Shown here: positions 18,074 through 27,114 of the stretch, piece after piece | Layout: every line of letters starts with the position of its first letter | Numbering within the stretch: the stretch's first letter is position 1 | Assembly (NCBI RefSeq): GCF_011516755.1 | Contig: NZ_WOSY01000013.1 | Coordinates: 22,296-86,295 of the forward strand | Source of the DNA: Acetobacter conturbans | GTDB taxonomy: Bacteria > Pseudomonadota > Alphaproteobacteria > Acetobacterales > Acetobacteraceae | DNA length: 64,000 bases | Direction of reading: 5' to 3' | Position numbers and translations under genes: made by a program | The notes under the pieces: model-generated | Databases searched by the model: none | What the model saw: the letters and a program-made list of their open reading frames with translations, nothing else | What the model was told of the DNA's origin: nothing

Positions 18074-19546
18074 TCAGGCAAGTTCCTTGAGAGCTTCAAA
18101 ACGTGTAGGGTATTTGATCTTCATGTGACTTGCGAGGACATAACCCGTCGCGAACGTCACGATGACCAGAAAGCCGATGGCCCAGGCTGCGACAGAAGCG
18201 TTGTCACCTCCGATCAGGGCGGGGAGGTTTGCAATCGCGATCCACAGGCAGGTCAGCAAGCCAATCAGGCCACCGATCGGAGCGAAGAGTGTGTGCCACA
18301 GGTTACCCACTCCTTTGTTGCGGACATTGAAGAACACAAGAACGGATACACAGGTCATGGACAGAATGGCCATGTAGCCCAGCGTGCCGGCTGTTGCCCC
18401 CCAGGCGTAGATCTGGGTGACCGGATCAAGGCCGAGCGCAAGCAGGATGAGCAGCCCCAGAAGCGACGTGGAGGTCTGCACGAGTGATGAAACGTGTGGG
18501 GACGAATGATTGCCGTGCACACTGGAGATTGAAACTGGCAACACGCCGTAGCGGGACATGATGTACTGGTAACGCACTACCACGTTGTGGAGTGCAAGGA
18601 TGCAGGCGAAAAGGCTTGTAACCAGAAGCACATTGACAATGTCTTCGCTCACCTTGCCCATATAGGAGCGGATGAGGATGAGATACATGTCGCCAGTGTG
18701 TTCGTTGGCCATGCGGACGACGTTGTCCAGCCCGAAACCACCAACCTCGCACCACATCGAGATGACATAGAAGAGGCCCACGCCGAATACCGCCGCATAG
18801 GTAGCGCGTGGAATGGTGACATCGGGGTTGTGCGCTTCCTCGCGGAAAATGACAGTCGATTCAAAGCCGATGAAGCAGTAGATGGCGAACATGACGCCCA
18901 GCCCGGGGGAACCGGACAGGGCGGCATGGATCGTGAAAGGGGCAATGGGCAGCGCGGATGCGCCTTTTGTCGCTACGATCACGAGATCGGCCAACAGGAC
19001 GACACCCACTTCCAGAACGAGTGCCAGACCGAGAAAGCGTGAACTCATCTCGATGTGTCGATAGCCTAGAAAACCGACTACCATCACGACCACGATGGAA
19101 AGCAGCCACCAGGGGATCGAAATCGCGAAAGCATTGCGCAGAAGTTCGCTCAGCGTATAGCCGATATAGGCTTCCAGTGCGATGACGATGAATGTGTAGG
19201 AGGCCGCCGCCATGGTGGCGGAGGCAAGTCCCACCTGCCGCCCCAGCCCTTTCTGGATGTAGGCATAGAAAGCGCCCGCGTTCGTTACGTAGCGCGACAT
19301 GAAGACGAAACCGGCGGTGAACAGGTACATGATGAGCGTTGCAATCGCAGCGTCCAGAGGGGCTGCAATGCCGTTGCCCATGGCGATGATGAGGGGGCTA
19401 TTTGCCGCCATGACGGTCAGGGGCGCGGCGGCGGCCACGACCATCATGACGATAGACGTTACGCCAAGATTTCCCCGCAGGCCGGTGGGTGGCGTTGCGG
19501 ATGGGGGTGGCGTTGCGGATGGGGGAGGCGTTGCAGTGTCCTTCAT
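18074..19546 (-). CDS. APC-family amino acid/amine permease
   Basis: 490 residues with about twelve hydrophobic segments and the APC signature near the first membrane helix (TSIVMMVVAAAAPLTVMAAN). It should import an amino acid or amine across the inner membrane. The cytoplasmic N-terminus contains a short repeat, ATPPPS-ATPPPS-ATPPT, encoded by near-identical tandem DNA units around 19493-19536, a likely slippage site. The ATG at 19546 has AAGGA eight bases upstream; a GTG directly before it is also possible. It is followed upstream on the same strand by the kinase and PLP-enzyme genes, which suggests uptake of their amino substrate. Confidence 0.88.
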   Translation of the reverse strand: MKDTATPPPSATPPPSATPPTGLRGNLGVTSIVMMVVAAAAPLTVMAANSPLIIAMGNGIAAPLDAAIATLIMYLFTAGFVFMSRYVTNAGAFYAYIQKGLGRQVGLASATMAAASYTFIVIALEAYIGYTLSELLRNAFAISIPWWLLSIVVVMVVGFLGYRHIEMSSRFLGLALVLEVGVVLLADLVIVATKGASALPIAPFTIHAALSGSPGLGVMFAIYCFIGFESTVIFREEAHNPDVTIPRATYAAVFGVGLFYVISMWCEVGGFGLDNVVRMANEHTGDMYLILIRSYMGKVSEDIVNVLLVTSLFACILALHNVVVRYQYIMSRYGVLPVSISSVHGNHSSPHVSSLVQTSTSLLGLLILLALGLDPVTQIYAWGATAGTLGYMAILSMTCVSVLVFFNVRNKGVGNLWHTLFAPIGGLIGLLTCLWIAIANLPALIGGDNASVAAWAIGFLVIVTFATGYVLASHMKIKYPTRFEALKELA

Positions 19547-19616
19547 CACGATCTTCCTTCATGCAAACAGGAGGATTGAGGATTCTCCATTAATTCTTTT
19601 ATTGAGGTGTATTTAT

Positions 19617-19632
19617 ATTTCGATATCGAAAT
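19617..19632. promoter_or_regulatory. 16-base perfect palindrome, candidate operator of the APC permease
   Basis: ATTTCGATATCGAAAT is a perfect palindrome about 70 bases upstream of the permease start, in an AT-rich stretch. TATAAT on the coding (minus) strand partly overlaps its outer edge (19630-19635). That arrangement fits a repressor site over a promoter. The core CGATATCG also occurs in the palindrome at 40425-40438. Confidence 0.45.
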
Positions 19633-19655
19633 TATATGGGCGTGCGATGACGACA

Positions 19656-20678
19656 TCAGGCATCTTCCGTTTCACGAGTCAGGCAGGATAGAAACGTGCC
19701 CTCGAGATAATCCTTTGCCATGATAAGAGACTGCTCAAGAAAGCCCGGCTCAAGCGCGCGGGCTTCAGCGGAGTGTTGATGTGTGGTGAACCACCCGACC
19801 ATCAGAAGCCGACGTAACATCAGGAGCGTCGGCACGATCCTGATGTCCGCATTAGAGAGGGGCCGCAGTTGCTGGTAGCCGCGTAGCCAGGATGTGGTGA
19901 TGGCTTCGATGCCCTCGCAGCATTCCATGAATGTGCAGGCGCAGGCTAACTCGTACATGTGCCAGCCAAAACCGCAGTCATCGAAATCGATGATGAAGGT
20001 TTCGTCTCCATTGCGCAGGATATTGGTCAGTCGCATGTCACCGTGCAGAAGCCCCCACCGCCTGAGTGGCTGCCCGTAATGCTCAAGTTCCGTCCGAACT
20101 TTGCGGTCGGCGGCATCAAGAAGAGCTGTCTGCTTCTGTGTCATATTGCAGGTATGACGCCAGCAGCCCCACATGGCCTGTTCGCCAATCGCGATATCCA
20201 CATCCCAGACAGGTCGCTGCAGGTTATTCAGCTCAGCATGGGTGGACGTGTAGTCGTGGAGTTGAGCGGAGATACGCCCCAGCTCATGAAACTCCTCGGG
20301 CAAACGGTCTTCGGGGGGCATCCGGCCCGCCTGATATGCGAAAAGGACAGCGTGCTGTTCCCGCTCTCCGTTCCCTGTGCAGCTCAGTGTATCTCCTGCC
20401 TGCGTGGTGAGAATTGCTGGTGTGTGCAGCACATCGTCTTTGCGCAGTCGTTCGATGAAAGTGATTTCCGAGCGGATATCGCTGACACTCCGATAATACG
20501 GCCGATGCAGCCGAAGGATGAAAATCTCTCCTTGCGGCGTATCGATCCTGTAGACGGCATTTTCCGAAAAGCTGAGCAAAGACCAGTCTGAGGCGGGATC
20601 AATGCCATAGAGCGGAAGGAAGGAGGCGACATTTTCATGCCAGTTCCACGAGGTCTGCTGCCAGGCACGTGCGGTCAT
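19656..20678 (-). CDS. APH-family small-molecule kinase (hydroxylysine/homoserine kinase-like)
   Basis: 340-residue phosphotransferase of the aminoglycoside/choline/homoserine kinase fold. The catalytic loop is LLHGDMRLTNILRNGD and the metal-binding motif is FIIDFDDCGFG. The N-terminal lobe has a possible ATP-binding Lys/Arg region (GEIFILRLHRPYY). It lies 14 bases downstream of a class III PLP enzyme and upstream of an APC permease. A kinase plus class III PLP protein recalls hydroxylysine kinase with its phospho-lyase, so it probably phosphorylates an imported amino alcohol or hydroxy-amino acid rather than an antibiotic. That is inference. Confidence 0.8.
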   Translation of the reverse strand: MTARAWQQTSWNWHENVASFLPLYGIDPASDWSLLSFSENAVYRIDTPQGEIFILRLHRPYYRSVSDIRSEITFIERLRKDDVLHTPAILTTQAGDTLSCTGNGEREQHAVLFAYQAGRMPPEDRLPEEFHELGRISAQLHDYTSTHAELNNLQRPVWDVDIAIGEQAMWGCWRHTCNMTQKQTALLDAADRKVRTELEHYGQPLRRWGLLHGDMRLTNILRNGDETFIIDFDDCGFGWHMYELACACTFMECCEGIEAITTSWLRGYQQLRPLSNADIRIVPTLLMLRRLLMVGWFTTHQHSAEARALEPGFLEQSLIMAKDYLEGTFLSCLTRETEDA

Positions 20679-20692
20679 GGGGCATTCTCCTC

Positions 20693-21952
20693 TCAGAAAG
20701 GCGAGCTGGCGGCGATGGCGTCATCCAGCCGTTGCAGGATGTCGTCCACCTGTCCGGACTGGAGCAGGAGACCGGGTTTGAACTGGAGCACGCGCGGGTC
20801 GAGCGTGGAGAAGATGGCCCACACGCCGCGCTTGTACAGTTCACGCATGACGGGTTTCGCACCTTCGGCAGCGGCGAATTCAAGACCAATGATGAGGCCT
20901 TCCTGCCGGATGCCGACAAACCAGTCTGACTGGCGTTTTCGGATTTCCGCAAGACCCGCCGCGAACTGTGCGATGATGGCGTGGACATTGGCGACGGTTT
21001 CGGCGCTGGTCGTCAGGTCGAGCACGGCGCTGGCGACATGACAGCCCACTTCCGAGCCGGAGAATGTGGACATGTGGGCAAACCCGTCCTCCTCCAGCCA
21101 GCCACTGGCCTGTTTCGTCATCAACAGGGCACCGAAGGGGTAGATGCCCCCTCCCAGTCCCTTGGACGTGACGAGGAGATCAGGGCGTACATCCTGACGG
21201 GAAATGGCCCAGAGCGCGCCTGAACGCATCAGACCGGTCTGCACCTCATCGGCGATGTAGAGCGTGCCTGTTTCGTCGCACATGCGGCGAATTTCTGCGA
21301 GATATCCTGGTGCGGGCAAAGGAAAACCATAAGTGGCGGGAATGGTTTCCATGATCACCGCAGCGGCTGGTTCCGCTGTTAGTGCTGCGTACATGGCGTC
21401 GCGATCGTTGAACGGCACCTGCACGAATTCTTCAGGGCGATCCGCAAGGAACAACTTGCTGAATCGCTCATCGCCAGTGGCCACGGCAAGGCCGGTATGC
21501 CCATGATAGGCCTTGCTGATGGAGATGATGCGGCGGCGTTTCGTGGCGTAACGGGCGCTCTTGATGGCGAGGTCGATCGCCTCACTTCCGCTTGTGGCGT
21601 AGGCCACACGTTCGAAAGGCTTGCCTGAGAGCTGGAGCAGCTTCATGGCCAGCGCCGTGCGCGACGGAGACGGGAAGTGATGGTTGCCGATGTCGAAATA
21701 CTTCAGCCCCTCTGTAAGGGCTGCGATGAGATCGGGATTGCGGTGACCAAGATTGTAGGTGCCGCCGTTTAGATGGACATCGATCAGTTCGTGGCCGTCC
21801 AGATCGGTCAGCACATAGCCTTCGCGGCGTCCGATAACGAGGGGAACATCGACGTCCTGCCAGAACCGCGTCTTATGAGGGTTCCAGAATTCTTCCGAGG
21901 CAGCGAGGACATCCGCCTTGTTTCCGAAGCCGGCCAGGTAAGGATCGGCCAT
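20693..21952 (-). CDS. Class III PLP-dependent aminotransferase or phospho-lyase
   Basis: 419 residues, fold type I. The pattern of the class is complete: NGGTYNLGHRNPDL, ATSGSEAIDLAIKSAR for phosphate binding, ISKAYHGHTG, the Asp in LYIADEVQTGLMRSG, and the Schiff-base Lys in LLVTSKGLGGGIYPFG. The ATG at 21952 has GGGAG seven bases upstream and is preferred to a longer frame. It is first of three leftward genes (PLP enzyme, APH-type kinase, APC permease). Members of this class next to such kinases include phospholyases acting on phosphoethanolamine or phosphohydroxylysine, but true transamination is equally possible. Confidence 0.85.
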   Translation of the reverse strand: MADPYLAGFGNKADVLAASEEFWNPHKTRFWQDVDVPLVIGRREGYVLTDLDGHELIDVHLNGGTYNLGHRNPDLIAALTEGLKYFDIGNHHFPSPSRTALAMKLLQLSGKPFERVAYATSGSEAIDLAIKSARYATKRRRIISISKAYHGHTGLAVATGDERFSKLFLADRPEEFVQVPFNDRDAMYAALTAEPAAAVIMETIPATYGFPLPAPGYLAEIRRMCDETGTLYIADEVQTGLMRSGALWAISRQDVRPDLLVTSKGLGGGIYPFGALLMTKQASGWLEEDGFAHMSTFSGSEVGCHVASAVLDLTTSAETVANVHAIIAQFAAGLAEIRKRQSDWFVGIRQEGLIIGLEFAAAEGAKPVMRELYKRGVWAIFSTLDPRVLQFKPGLLLQSGQVDDILQRLDDAIAASSPF

Positions 21953-22179
21953 GATCTTTCTCCCACTGTCGCATAAAAGGGCCAGCTTTGGCGTGGCCTT
22001 GTCGACACATGCTAGGTGCGGGAGGGAAGGGGGATAATGACAGACGGGCACAATCTCATGACATCCGGCAACGATTGTGTTTCGTGTAAGAAATGAATTG
22101 ACAGGAAGAGGATTGCCTATTCATCCTGTTTCTTTTCTACACCCGATCCGATGGTCGGACGGACTGTTCCGACCCCAAA

Positions 22180-23259
22180 ATGATGAGAAGTCCCGTCGGA
22201 ATGATGCACATGCCAGTTCAGGGACGCTCCGGTTCATCCGTTGTCTCGACAACGGTGCTGGCATCCGTGGTGTATGGCCTTGATGATTTCATTGCGCGAC
22301 TGGGCGCTCAGCCTGTGCACGTGTTCAGTCGGTGTGGACTGGAGGGCGGACTCAGGAACGCTCCATCCGACACGGTTCTTCTTGATACATACTGTCGTGC
22401 GCTGGATTATGCGGCGAGCGAGACTGGTGCAAAGAATTTCGGCCTGTGGTTCGGGCATCAGTTCGCTCCCCGTCGATTGGGGATGCTGGGGTATGCAGCT
22501 CTTTCCTCTTCCGTGTTGGGAGAGGCGCTGGACAATCTGGCCTCATTCTTTCCCATTCATCAGGACAACAGCATCGTACGTCATCAGAAAGAAGGAGCAT
22601 TGTGCCGGCTGGAATATGACGTGGTGGATCCGCTGATCCATGACCATCGGCATGACGCGGAGCTTTCACTGGCCGTATTCTGCAATATTATAAGGGAAGC
22701 TCGTGGTCCGGACTGGATGCCGATGAGCGTATCGTTCCGGCACAAAGCCCCATCATGCACTGATGAGCATGAAAAGGCTTTTGGTTGCCCGGTGTTTTTT
22801 GGACAGGCTACTAACGCTATCCTGTTTTCTTCGGATATCCTGTCCACGCCCATGCCAGCAGCAGACAGTCTTCTGTTCAGTGCCATCAAGGACGGGCTGC
22901 TTCAGATAGAGGCGACCAAACAGTCACTGAATCAGGATTTCTTGATGCAGGTCCGGCGGATCATCTTTGATCTTCTGCCCCATGGGTATCCCTCCATCTC
23001 GCAGGTTGCCGAGCGCCTCGGATGTCCTTACTGGACGTTCCAGCGGCGTCTGGTTGACGCAGGCTTCACTTACAGGCTGCTGGTTGAGGACGTGCGGCGG
23101 CATCACGCGGTAAAATATCTGCGGGAAGACGAACATTCGGTGGCGCAGACTGCTTTTCTCCTTGGTTACAGCGAGGGGAGCGCCTTCACACGTGCCTTTA
23201 CCCGCTGGTATGGATGCTCGCCGCGCAACTGGGTCTGTACACGCACGGCCACAGGCTGA
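22180..23259 (+). CDS. AraC-family regulator (AraC_binding/arabinose-type N-terminus)
   Basis: 359 residues, divergent from the PLP-enzyme operon. The N-terminal two thirds match the long sensor domain found in OruR/ArgR-like AraC proteins (LDTYCRALDYAASETGAKNF, FGLWFGHQFAPRRLGMLGYA). The C-terminal helix-turn-helix pair reads ISQVAERLGCPYWTFQRRL and VAQTAFLLGYSEGSAFTRAF, ending GCSPRNW. It probably activates the adjacent amine or amino-acid catabolic genes. The start is uncertain: in-frame ATGs at 22180, 22201 and 22210 all have weak ribosome binding sites. Confidence 0.87.
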   Translation: MMRSPVGMMHMPVQGRSGSSVVSTTVLASVVYGLDDFIARLGAQPVHVFSRCGLEGGLRNAPSDTVLLDTYCRALDYAASETGAKNFGLWFGHQFAPRRLGMLGYAALSSSVLGEALDNLASFFPIHQDNSIVRHQKEGALCRLEYDVVDPLIHDHRHDAELSLAVFCNIIREARGPDWMPMSVSFRHKAPSCTDEHEKAFGCPVFFGQATNAILFSSDILSTPMPAADSLLFSAIKDGLLQIEATKQSLNQDFLMQVRRIIFDLLPHGYPSISQVAERLGCPYWTFQRRLVDAGFTYRLLVEDVRRHHAVKYLREDEHSVAQTAFLLGYSEGSAFTRAFTRWYGCSPRNWVCTRTATG

Positions 23260-23394
23260 AAATACCCGTGAAACCGCTCCCCGGCGTCCGCGCTGCCACC
23301 GTGTGTCGTCATTCTTTCTGGCATTGCCTGAACTCGTGAAGTCTAAACAGGCAATCCAATAATCAGATATATATCAATTATCAAAGAAAAAACT

Positions 23395-24414
23395 TTACCC
23401 TACTTCTGATATTGTTGATTTATATGTATTTATTATTTCATTGACAAAAACATTTATTATACGATTATTCTTATCTATATTTCTAAATGCGACATAATGC
23501 TGGGATGAAAAATTGTAAATAGACTGCTTTATGGCGCGCATTTGATTGTTTTTTACATAAGGAAGAGCCGATTGCTCCGGCAGAAATCCAATAAAACTGC
23601 CCGAGAGGATCATCATCAGTTGTGCTTCCATATGCACAATGCTGCCGCTTGCACGTGGATGCCGAATACGCTGAAGATCTTCGAGCTTCCGGTATGCCCG
23701 GACAGAAAATCGGGCCTGATCAATCATGTCTTTCGAAATATTCGCATCCTTCATTTCAAAGAACGGATGCAGGTTACCGCAATACAGCCCGTGAGGCTCT
23801 TCGCAGAGTTCGACGTAATGCACGCCGGGAGCATGGCGGGCGAAAGGTCCGATCACGACGTCCCGGGTTCCCTCAGCCACCTGAAGCTCCAGATCCTGCG
23901 GTACACCCAGACGCAAATCGATATAAACATTGGGAATTTGATCGATCACGCGGGCCAGCACATGCTGAAGAGCCATATGCGGACTGTTGATGATCCCGCC
24001 AATCGTGCCGATGCGAAGCCTGCCGCCCAGTTCGGCCGGAGCCTGACTGATTCTTGATTGAAAGGTTTCTATGCTTTCAAACAAGTCCTGAATGGCCTCG
24101 ATCGTCTCCTCTCCCAGAGGTGTCAGACGAAACCCCTTGCGACCACGAAGACACAAAGCCCCGCCCAGCCGCTGCTCCAGCGCGGCCAGATGAGTGCTCA
24201 ATGTCGACTGGCTGAGATTCAGGACGATCTGCGCCGCCGCGAAGCTGCCCGTTTCCGCAAGTGTTGCAAACACACGCAGCAGGCGGAGATCGATATTGTC
24301 GAACCGGCGGATTCGTGTGGCTCCCGCAACAGGTTGCCTTTTCGGAGGGCTGACATCCTGTTTTTTGGAACCCGTCATGGGCTGGGTAGCAGGCTGATAT
24401 TTCTTAGGATTCAT
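23395..24414 (-). CDS. LysR-family regulator, last gene of the guanidino operon
   Basis: 339 residues. The winged HTH (about 40-95) reads LRLLRVFATLAETGSFAAAQ with LSQSTLSTHLAALEQRLGGAL, followed by a LysR substrate-binding domain. Its start overlaps the 3' end of the first ureohydrolase gene by 11 bases, so it is co-transcribed as the ninth gene of the operon rather than divergent, an unusual place for a LysR. The last 60 codons are much more AT-rich than the rest, and the C-terminus (NEIINTYKSTISEV) is rich in Asn/Ile. Confidence 0.87.
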   Translation of the reverse strand: MNPKKYQPATQPMTGSKKQDVSPPKRQPVAGATRIRRFDNIDLRLLRVFATLAETGSFAAAQIVLNLSQSTLSTHLAALEQRLGGALCLRGRKGFRLTPLGEETIEAIQDLFESIETFQSRISQAPAELGGRLRIGTIGGIINSPHMALQHVLARVIDQIPNVYIDLRLGVPQDLELQVAEGTRDVVIGPFARHAPGVHYVELCEEPHGLYCGNLHPFFEMKDANISKDMIDQARFSVRAYRKLEDLQRIRHPRASGSIVHMEAQLMMILSGSFIGFLPEQSALPYVKNNQMRAIKQSIYNFSSQHYVAFRNIDKNNRIINVFVNEIINTYKSTISEVG

Positions 24415-25366
24415 GTTTCCTGAAATACAGGATACGTCCGATAAAATTAAGCAGCAATTGAGCCGCGAGGATCGGGGTTATCTTGGCAAGATCATAATCC
24501 GGCGCAACCTCGACCAGATCGATCCCCGCAACACGGCCGCGGGCTGCCAGAGCCGCGAGCAGTTCCAGTATTTCATAATACTGGAAACCACCGTGGCTCG
24601 GCGTGCCTGTCCCCGGTGCGATGGACGGATCGAACGCATCGATGTCGATGGAAAGATAATAGTTCACACCAGAAGGAATGCGTTCGAGCAGGGCTTCCAG
24701 TCCGAGCTTGCGCACCTGCCTTACACTGAGGATATCCGAACCGAACTCCCGGGCATCCGCATAGCCTTCGCGGGCCGTCGAAGAAACGTTGCGGATGCCG
24801 ATCTGTGTCATGCCGGTGATATAAGGCTGTTCGGCGGCACGCCGCATCGGATTGCCGTGACCGTGCCGGACACCCTGTCGCTCATCCACGAAATCGAGAT
24901 GTGCGTCGATCTGGATAAGGTGCATGGGAGGCTGATCGTCGAATGCCCGGATGCACGGGATGTTGATCGAATGATCGCCGCCCAGCACCACGGGCAACGC
25001 ACCCGCCGCCAGAATCGCGCGCACGCCCTTTTCGATATTCGCATGACTGCGTTCAGTATCGGTATGCACGATGTCGGCGTCACCAACATCGACAATCCGT
25101 CCTCCCGATCCGTCGAGATAGACCCGGTCGTCTTCATGATCATAGGCGCCAGCATGACCGAAGGCGAAGAGTGTGGAGGCCTCGCGGATGCTGCGGGGAC
25201 CAAAGCGCGTGCCGCTCCGCCACTGTGTGCCGCAGTCGAAGGGGGCTCCGAGAATGGCGACATCCGCCTCGATTGCCGACCAGTCCGTCTGGATCGGGTA
25301 TTTTCCAAAGCTGCAGATACCCACAAAAGGCAGATCGAGGCGACCGCCATCATAACCGTTGTTCAT
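24404..25366 (-). CDS. Ureohydrolase (arginase/agmatinase family), copy 1
   Basis: 320-residue binuclear metal enzyme that should release urea from a guanidino compound. All metal motifs are present: GGDHSIN, QIDAHLDFVD and SIDIDAFDPSIAPGTGTP. The ATG at 25366 has GGGAGG upstream and overlaps the stop of the second ureohydrolase as ATGA. The two proteins differ considerably in sequence, so this is not a recent duplication. Family members include agmatinase, guanidinobutyrase, guanidinopropionase and guanidine or biguanide hydrolases; specificity cannot be read directly. Confidence 0.88.
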   Translation of the reverse strand: MNNGYDGGRLDLPFVGICSFGKYPIQTDWSAIEADVAILGAPFDCGTQWRSGTRFGPRSIREASTLFAFGHAGAYDHEDDRVYLDGSGGRIVDVGDADIVHTDTERSHANIEKGVRAILAAGALPVVLGGDHSINIPCIRAFDDQPPMHLIQIDAHLDFVDERQGVRHGHGNPMRRAAEQPYITGMTQIGIRNVSSTAREGYADAREFGSDILSVRQVRKLGLEALLERIPSGVNYYLSIDIDAFDPSIAPGTGTPSHGGFQYYEILELLAALAARGRVAGIDLVEVAPDYDLAKITPILAAQLLLNFIGRILYFRKHES

Positions 25367-26313
25367 ACCATCCTCCCGGCCGCAATGGCGCAAAGCAGTT
25401 CAAACATCATTGTCGCACCCGCCAGCGACGTGATGCCGCCCGCATCGAAAGGTGGTGAAACTTCCACGACGTCACAGCCGATGATGTTGAGGCCGTTGAG
25501 GCCCCGGACCATTTTCTGAGCTTCACGCATCAGGAACCCACCCGCTTCGGGCGTGCCCGTGCCGGGCGCTACAGAAGGATCGAGGCAATCGATGTCGAAC
25601 GAGACATACACCGGGCCATCGCCCACGCGTTCCCGGATGGCGCGGACCACACCGTCCGGCCCCAGATCCATGGCTTCATCCATGAGGATGAGACGAAATC
25701 CGGCGTTGCGGGCAAAATCGTAATCTGTCGGAGAGTAAAGCGAGCCCCGCAGTCCGATCTGGAGCGTGCGACTGCTGTCGATCAGTCCCTCTTCCACCGC
25801 GCGACGAAAAGGCGTGCCGTGCGTGTAGCGGTTCTTGCCGAAATATGTATCACCCGTGTCGGTATGACTGTCGAAATGGATCAGCCCCACGGGACGATCC
25901 GCCGCAAGCCCGCGCAGGATGGGCAGGCTGACCAGATGGTCGCCGCCCGCTGTGATGGGCACCGCTCCTGCGGCGGCAATTCCGGCATAATGCGCGGTGA
26001 TCATGTCGAGGCAATCCGTCACGTTGAAGGGATTGACTGGACAATCCCCGATATCGGCGACGTTCAGCACGCTATAGGGCGCGATACCGTTGGCATTGAC
26101 CTGACGCATCAGCGATGAGGCGTTACGCAGTTCACGCGGACCGTGGCGCGCGCCGGAGCGGTTGGTTGTGCCGCCGTCATAGGGAATGCCGGTGAAGACG
26201 GCATCATAGCCCTCCGGCCCGCTGGCCAGTGGCAGGCGCATGAAGGTCGGCACGCCAGCAAAGCGCGGCACCTGGCTTGCATCGGTAATGTGGGTTTCGC
26301 CGTGGCTCGTCAT
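25363..26313 (-). CDS. Ureohydrolase (agmatinase-like), copy 2
   Basis: 316 residues, closer to classical agmatinases than copy 1: GIPYDGGTTNRSGARHGP, TAGGDHLVSLPIL, HFDSHTDTGD, HGTPFRRAVEEG and SFDIDCLDPSVAPGTGTPE. All binuclear metal ligands are intact. It overlaps the creatininase stop at its start (26310-26313) and copy 1 at its end, both as four-base overlaps. Direct coupling of two family members is consistent with a hetero-oligomer or with sequential action on related guanidino substrates. Confidence 0.88.
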   Translation of the reverse strand: MTSHGETHITDASQVPRFAGVPTFMRLPLASGPEGYDAVFTGIPYDGGTTNRSGARHGPRELRNASSLMRQVNANGIAPYSVLNVADIGDCPVNPFNVTDCLDMITAHYAGIAAAGAVPITAGGDHLVSLPILRGLAADRPVGLIHFDSHTDTGDTYFGKNRYTHGTPFRRAVEEGLIDSSRTLQIGLRGSLYSPTDYDFARNAGFRLILMDEAMDLGPDGVVRAIRERVGDGPVYVSFDIDCLDPSVAPGTGTPEAGGFLMREAQKMVRGLNGLNIIGCDVVEVSPPFDAGGITSLAGATMMFELLCAIAAGRMV

Positions 26314-27083
26314 AGTCCGAATTCCTTGCGAATGGCGTCGGCCAGCAGGCGTGTATGGTCATCCATCAGCCACTGGCCTTTCTCGGCGGTCGAACCCTGC
26401 GCCCGGGCCAGAACGCCCGAAGGCGGAACGAAATCGGCCCGCAACGGCCAGCGGTCATAGGGGGGGAATGTGGCTGGCCCGTCATCCGGGGTTTTGCCCA
26501 TATCCACCAGATCAGCCCGCAGAAGCAGCATGAGGGAGGTTTCCAGCAGGCTCGCGTGTTCGAGTTCCGTGCCGGGGAACCCTGCGGGAAACAGGCGATC
26601 CAATGTCGCGCGTTCGACAAAATCCCAGTATTCGAGGCGCATGGCGGTCACCCCCTCGATCCCGTCGCGCCGGATGTCGCGCATGGCGAGATCAAGACCT
26701 TCGACGGCTGGCCACGCGTTTTCGAAATGGCCATTGACCAGCACGATCCGCCGGACACCGTGATGGGCCAGCCGACAGACAATGTCGCGGATCACAAGTG
26801 TCAGTGTATGGGCATCCAGCCCGATGGTGCCGGGAAAATGCTCGCCGCCGCCTGAGCGCGGTTGCGACTTGTAACCATAGGGCAGGGTAGGGGCGACCAG
26901 CCCTCCCACCTTCTTGGCCACACGCTGGGCGACGGCCGTGGGAAGGATCTGGTCGACATTCAGAGGCAGATGAGGGCCGTGCTGCTCCGTGGCGCCGAGT
27001 GGCAGAAACACCACTGGATTTTCGGCTATACGGGCCGCGAAGTCAGGCCACGCGAGTTCGGCGAGTTGAACGGTTTTGGACAT
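26310..27083 (-). CDS. Creatininase (creatinine amidohydrolase) family
   Basis: 257 residues. The metal ligands expected for Pseudomonas creatininase are visible: Glu, His and Asp in GATEQHGPHLPLNVDQILPT, and His and Glu in LVNGHFENAWP. The YGYKSQPRSGGGEHFPGT block, the Trp in EYWDFVERA and TFPPYDRWPL also follow true creatininases rather than the more distant MftE or arfB-type members. It should open creatinine (or a related cyclic guanidine lactam) to creatine. The ATG at 27083 is chosen because MSKTVQLAELAW aligns with the family start; GGAGG lies 12 bases before it. No creatinase (pita-bread fold) gene is present. Confidence 0.85.
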   Translation of the reverse strand: MSKTVQLAELAWPDFAARIAENPVVFLPLGATEQHGPHLPLNVDQILPTAVAQRVAKKVGGLVAPTLPYGYKSQPRSGGGEHFPGTIGLDAHTLTLVIRDIVCRLAHHGVRRIVLVNGHFENAWPAVEGLDLAMRDIRRDGIEGVTAMRLEYWDFVERATLDRLFPAGFPGTELEHASLLETSLMLLLRADLVDMGKTPDDGPATFPPYDRWPLRADFVPPSGVLARAQGSTAEKGQWLMDDHTRLLADAIRKEFGL

Positions 27084-27114
27084 GATGAACTGAAGCCTCC
27101 AGACGGAAAGCAGG

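Noticed and set aside
19493..19536. Tandem repeat as a mobile or regulatory repeat
   Set aside because: It simply encodes the ATPPPS repeats at the permease N-terminus and is best seen as slippage within the gene.
19656..20678. Aminoglycoside resistance gene
   Set aside because: The fold is APH-like, but the operon with a permease and PLP enzyme points to metabolism rather than resistance.
24413..25519. Plus-strand open frame of 368 codons over the first ureohydrolase
   Set aside because: Antisense shadow of a gene with complete metal motifs and a good ribosome binding site.
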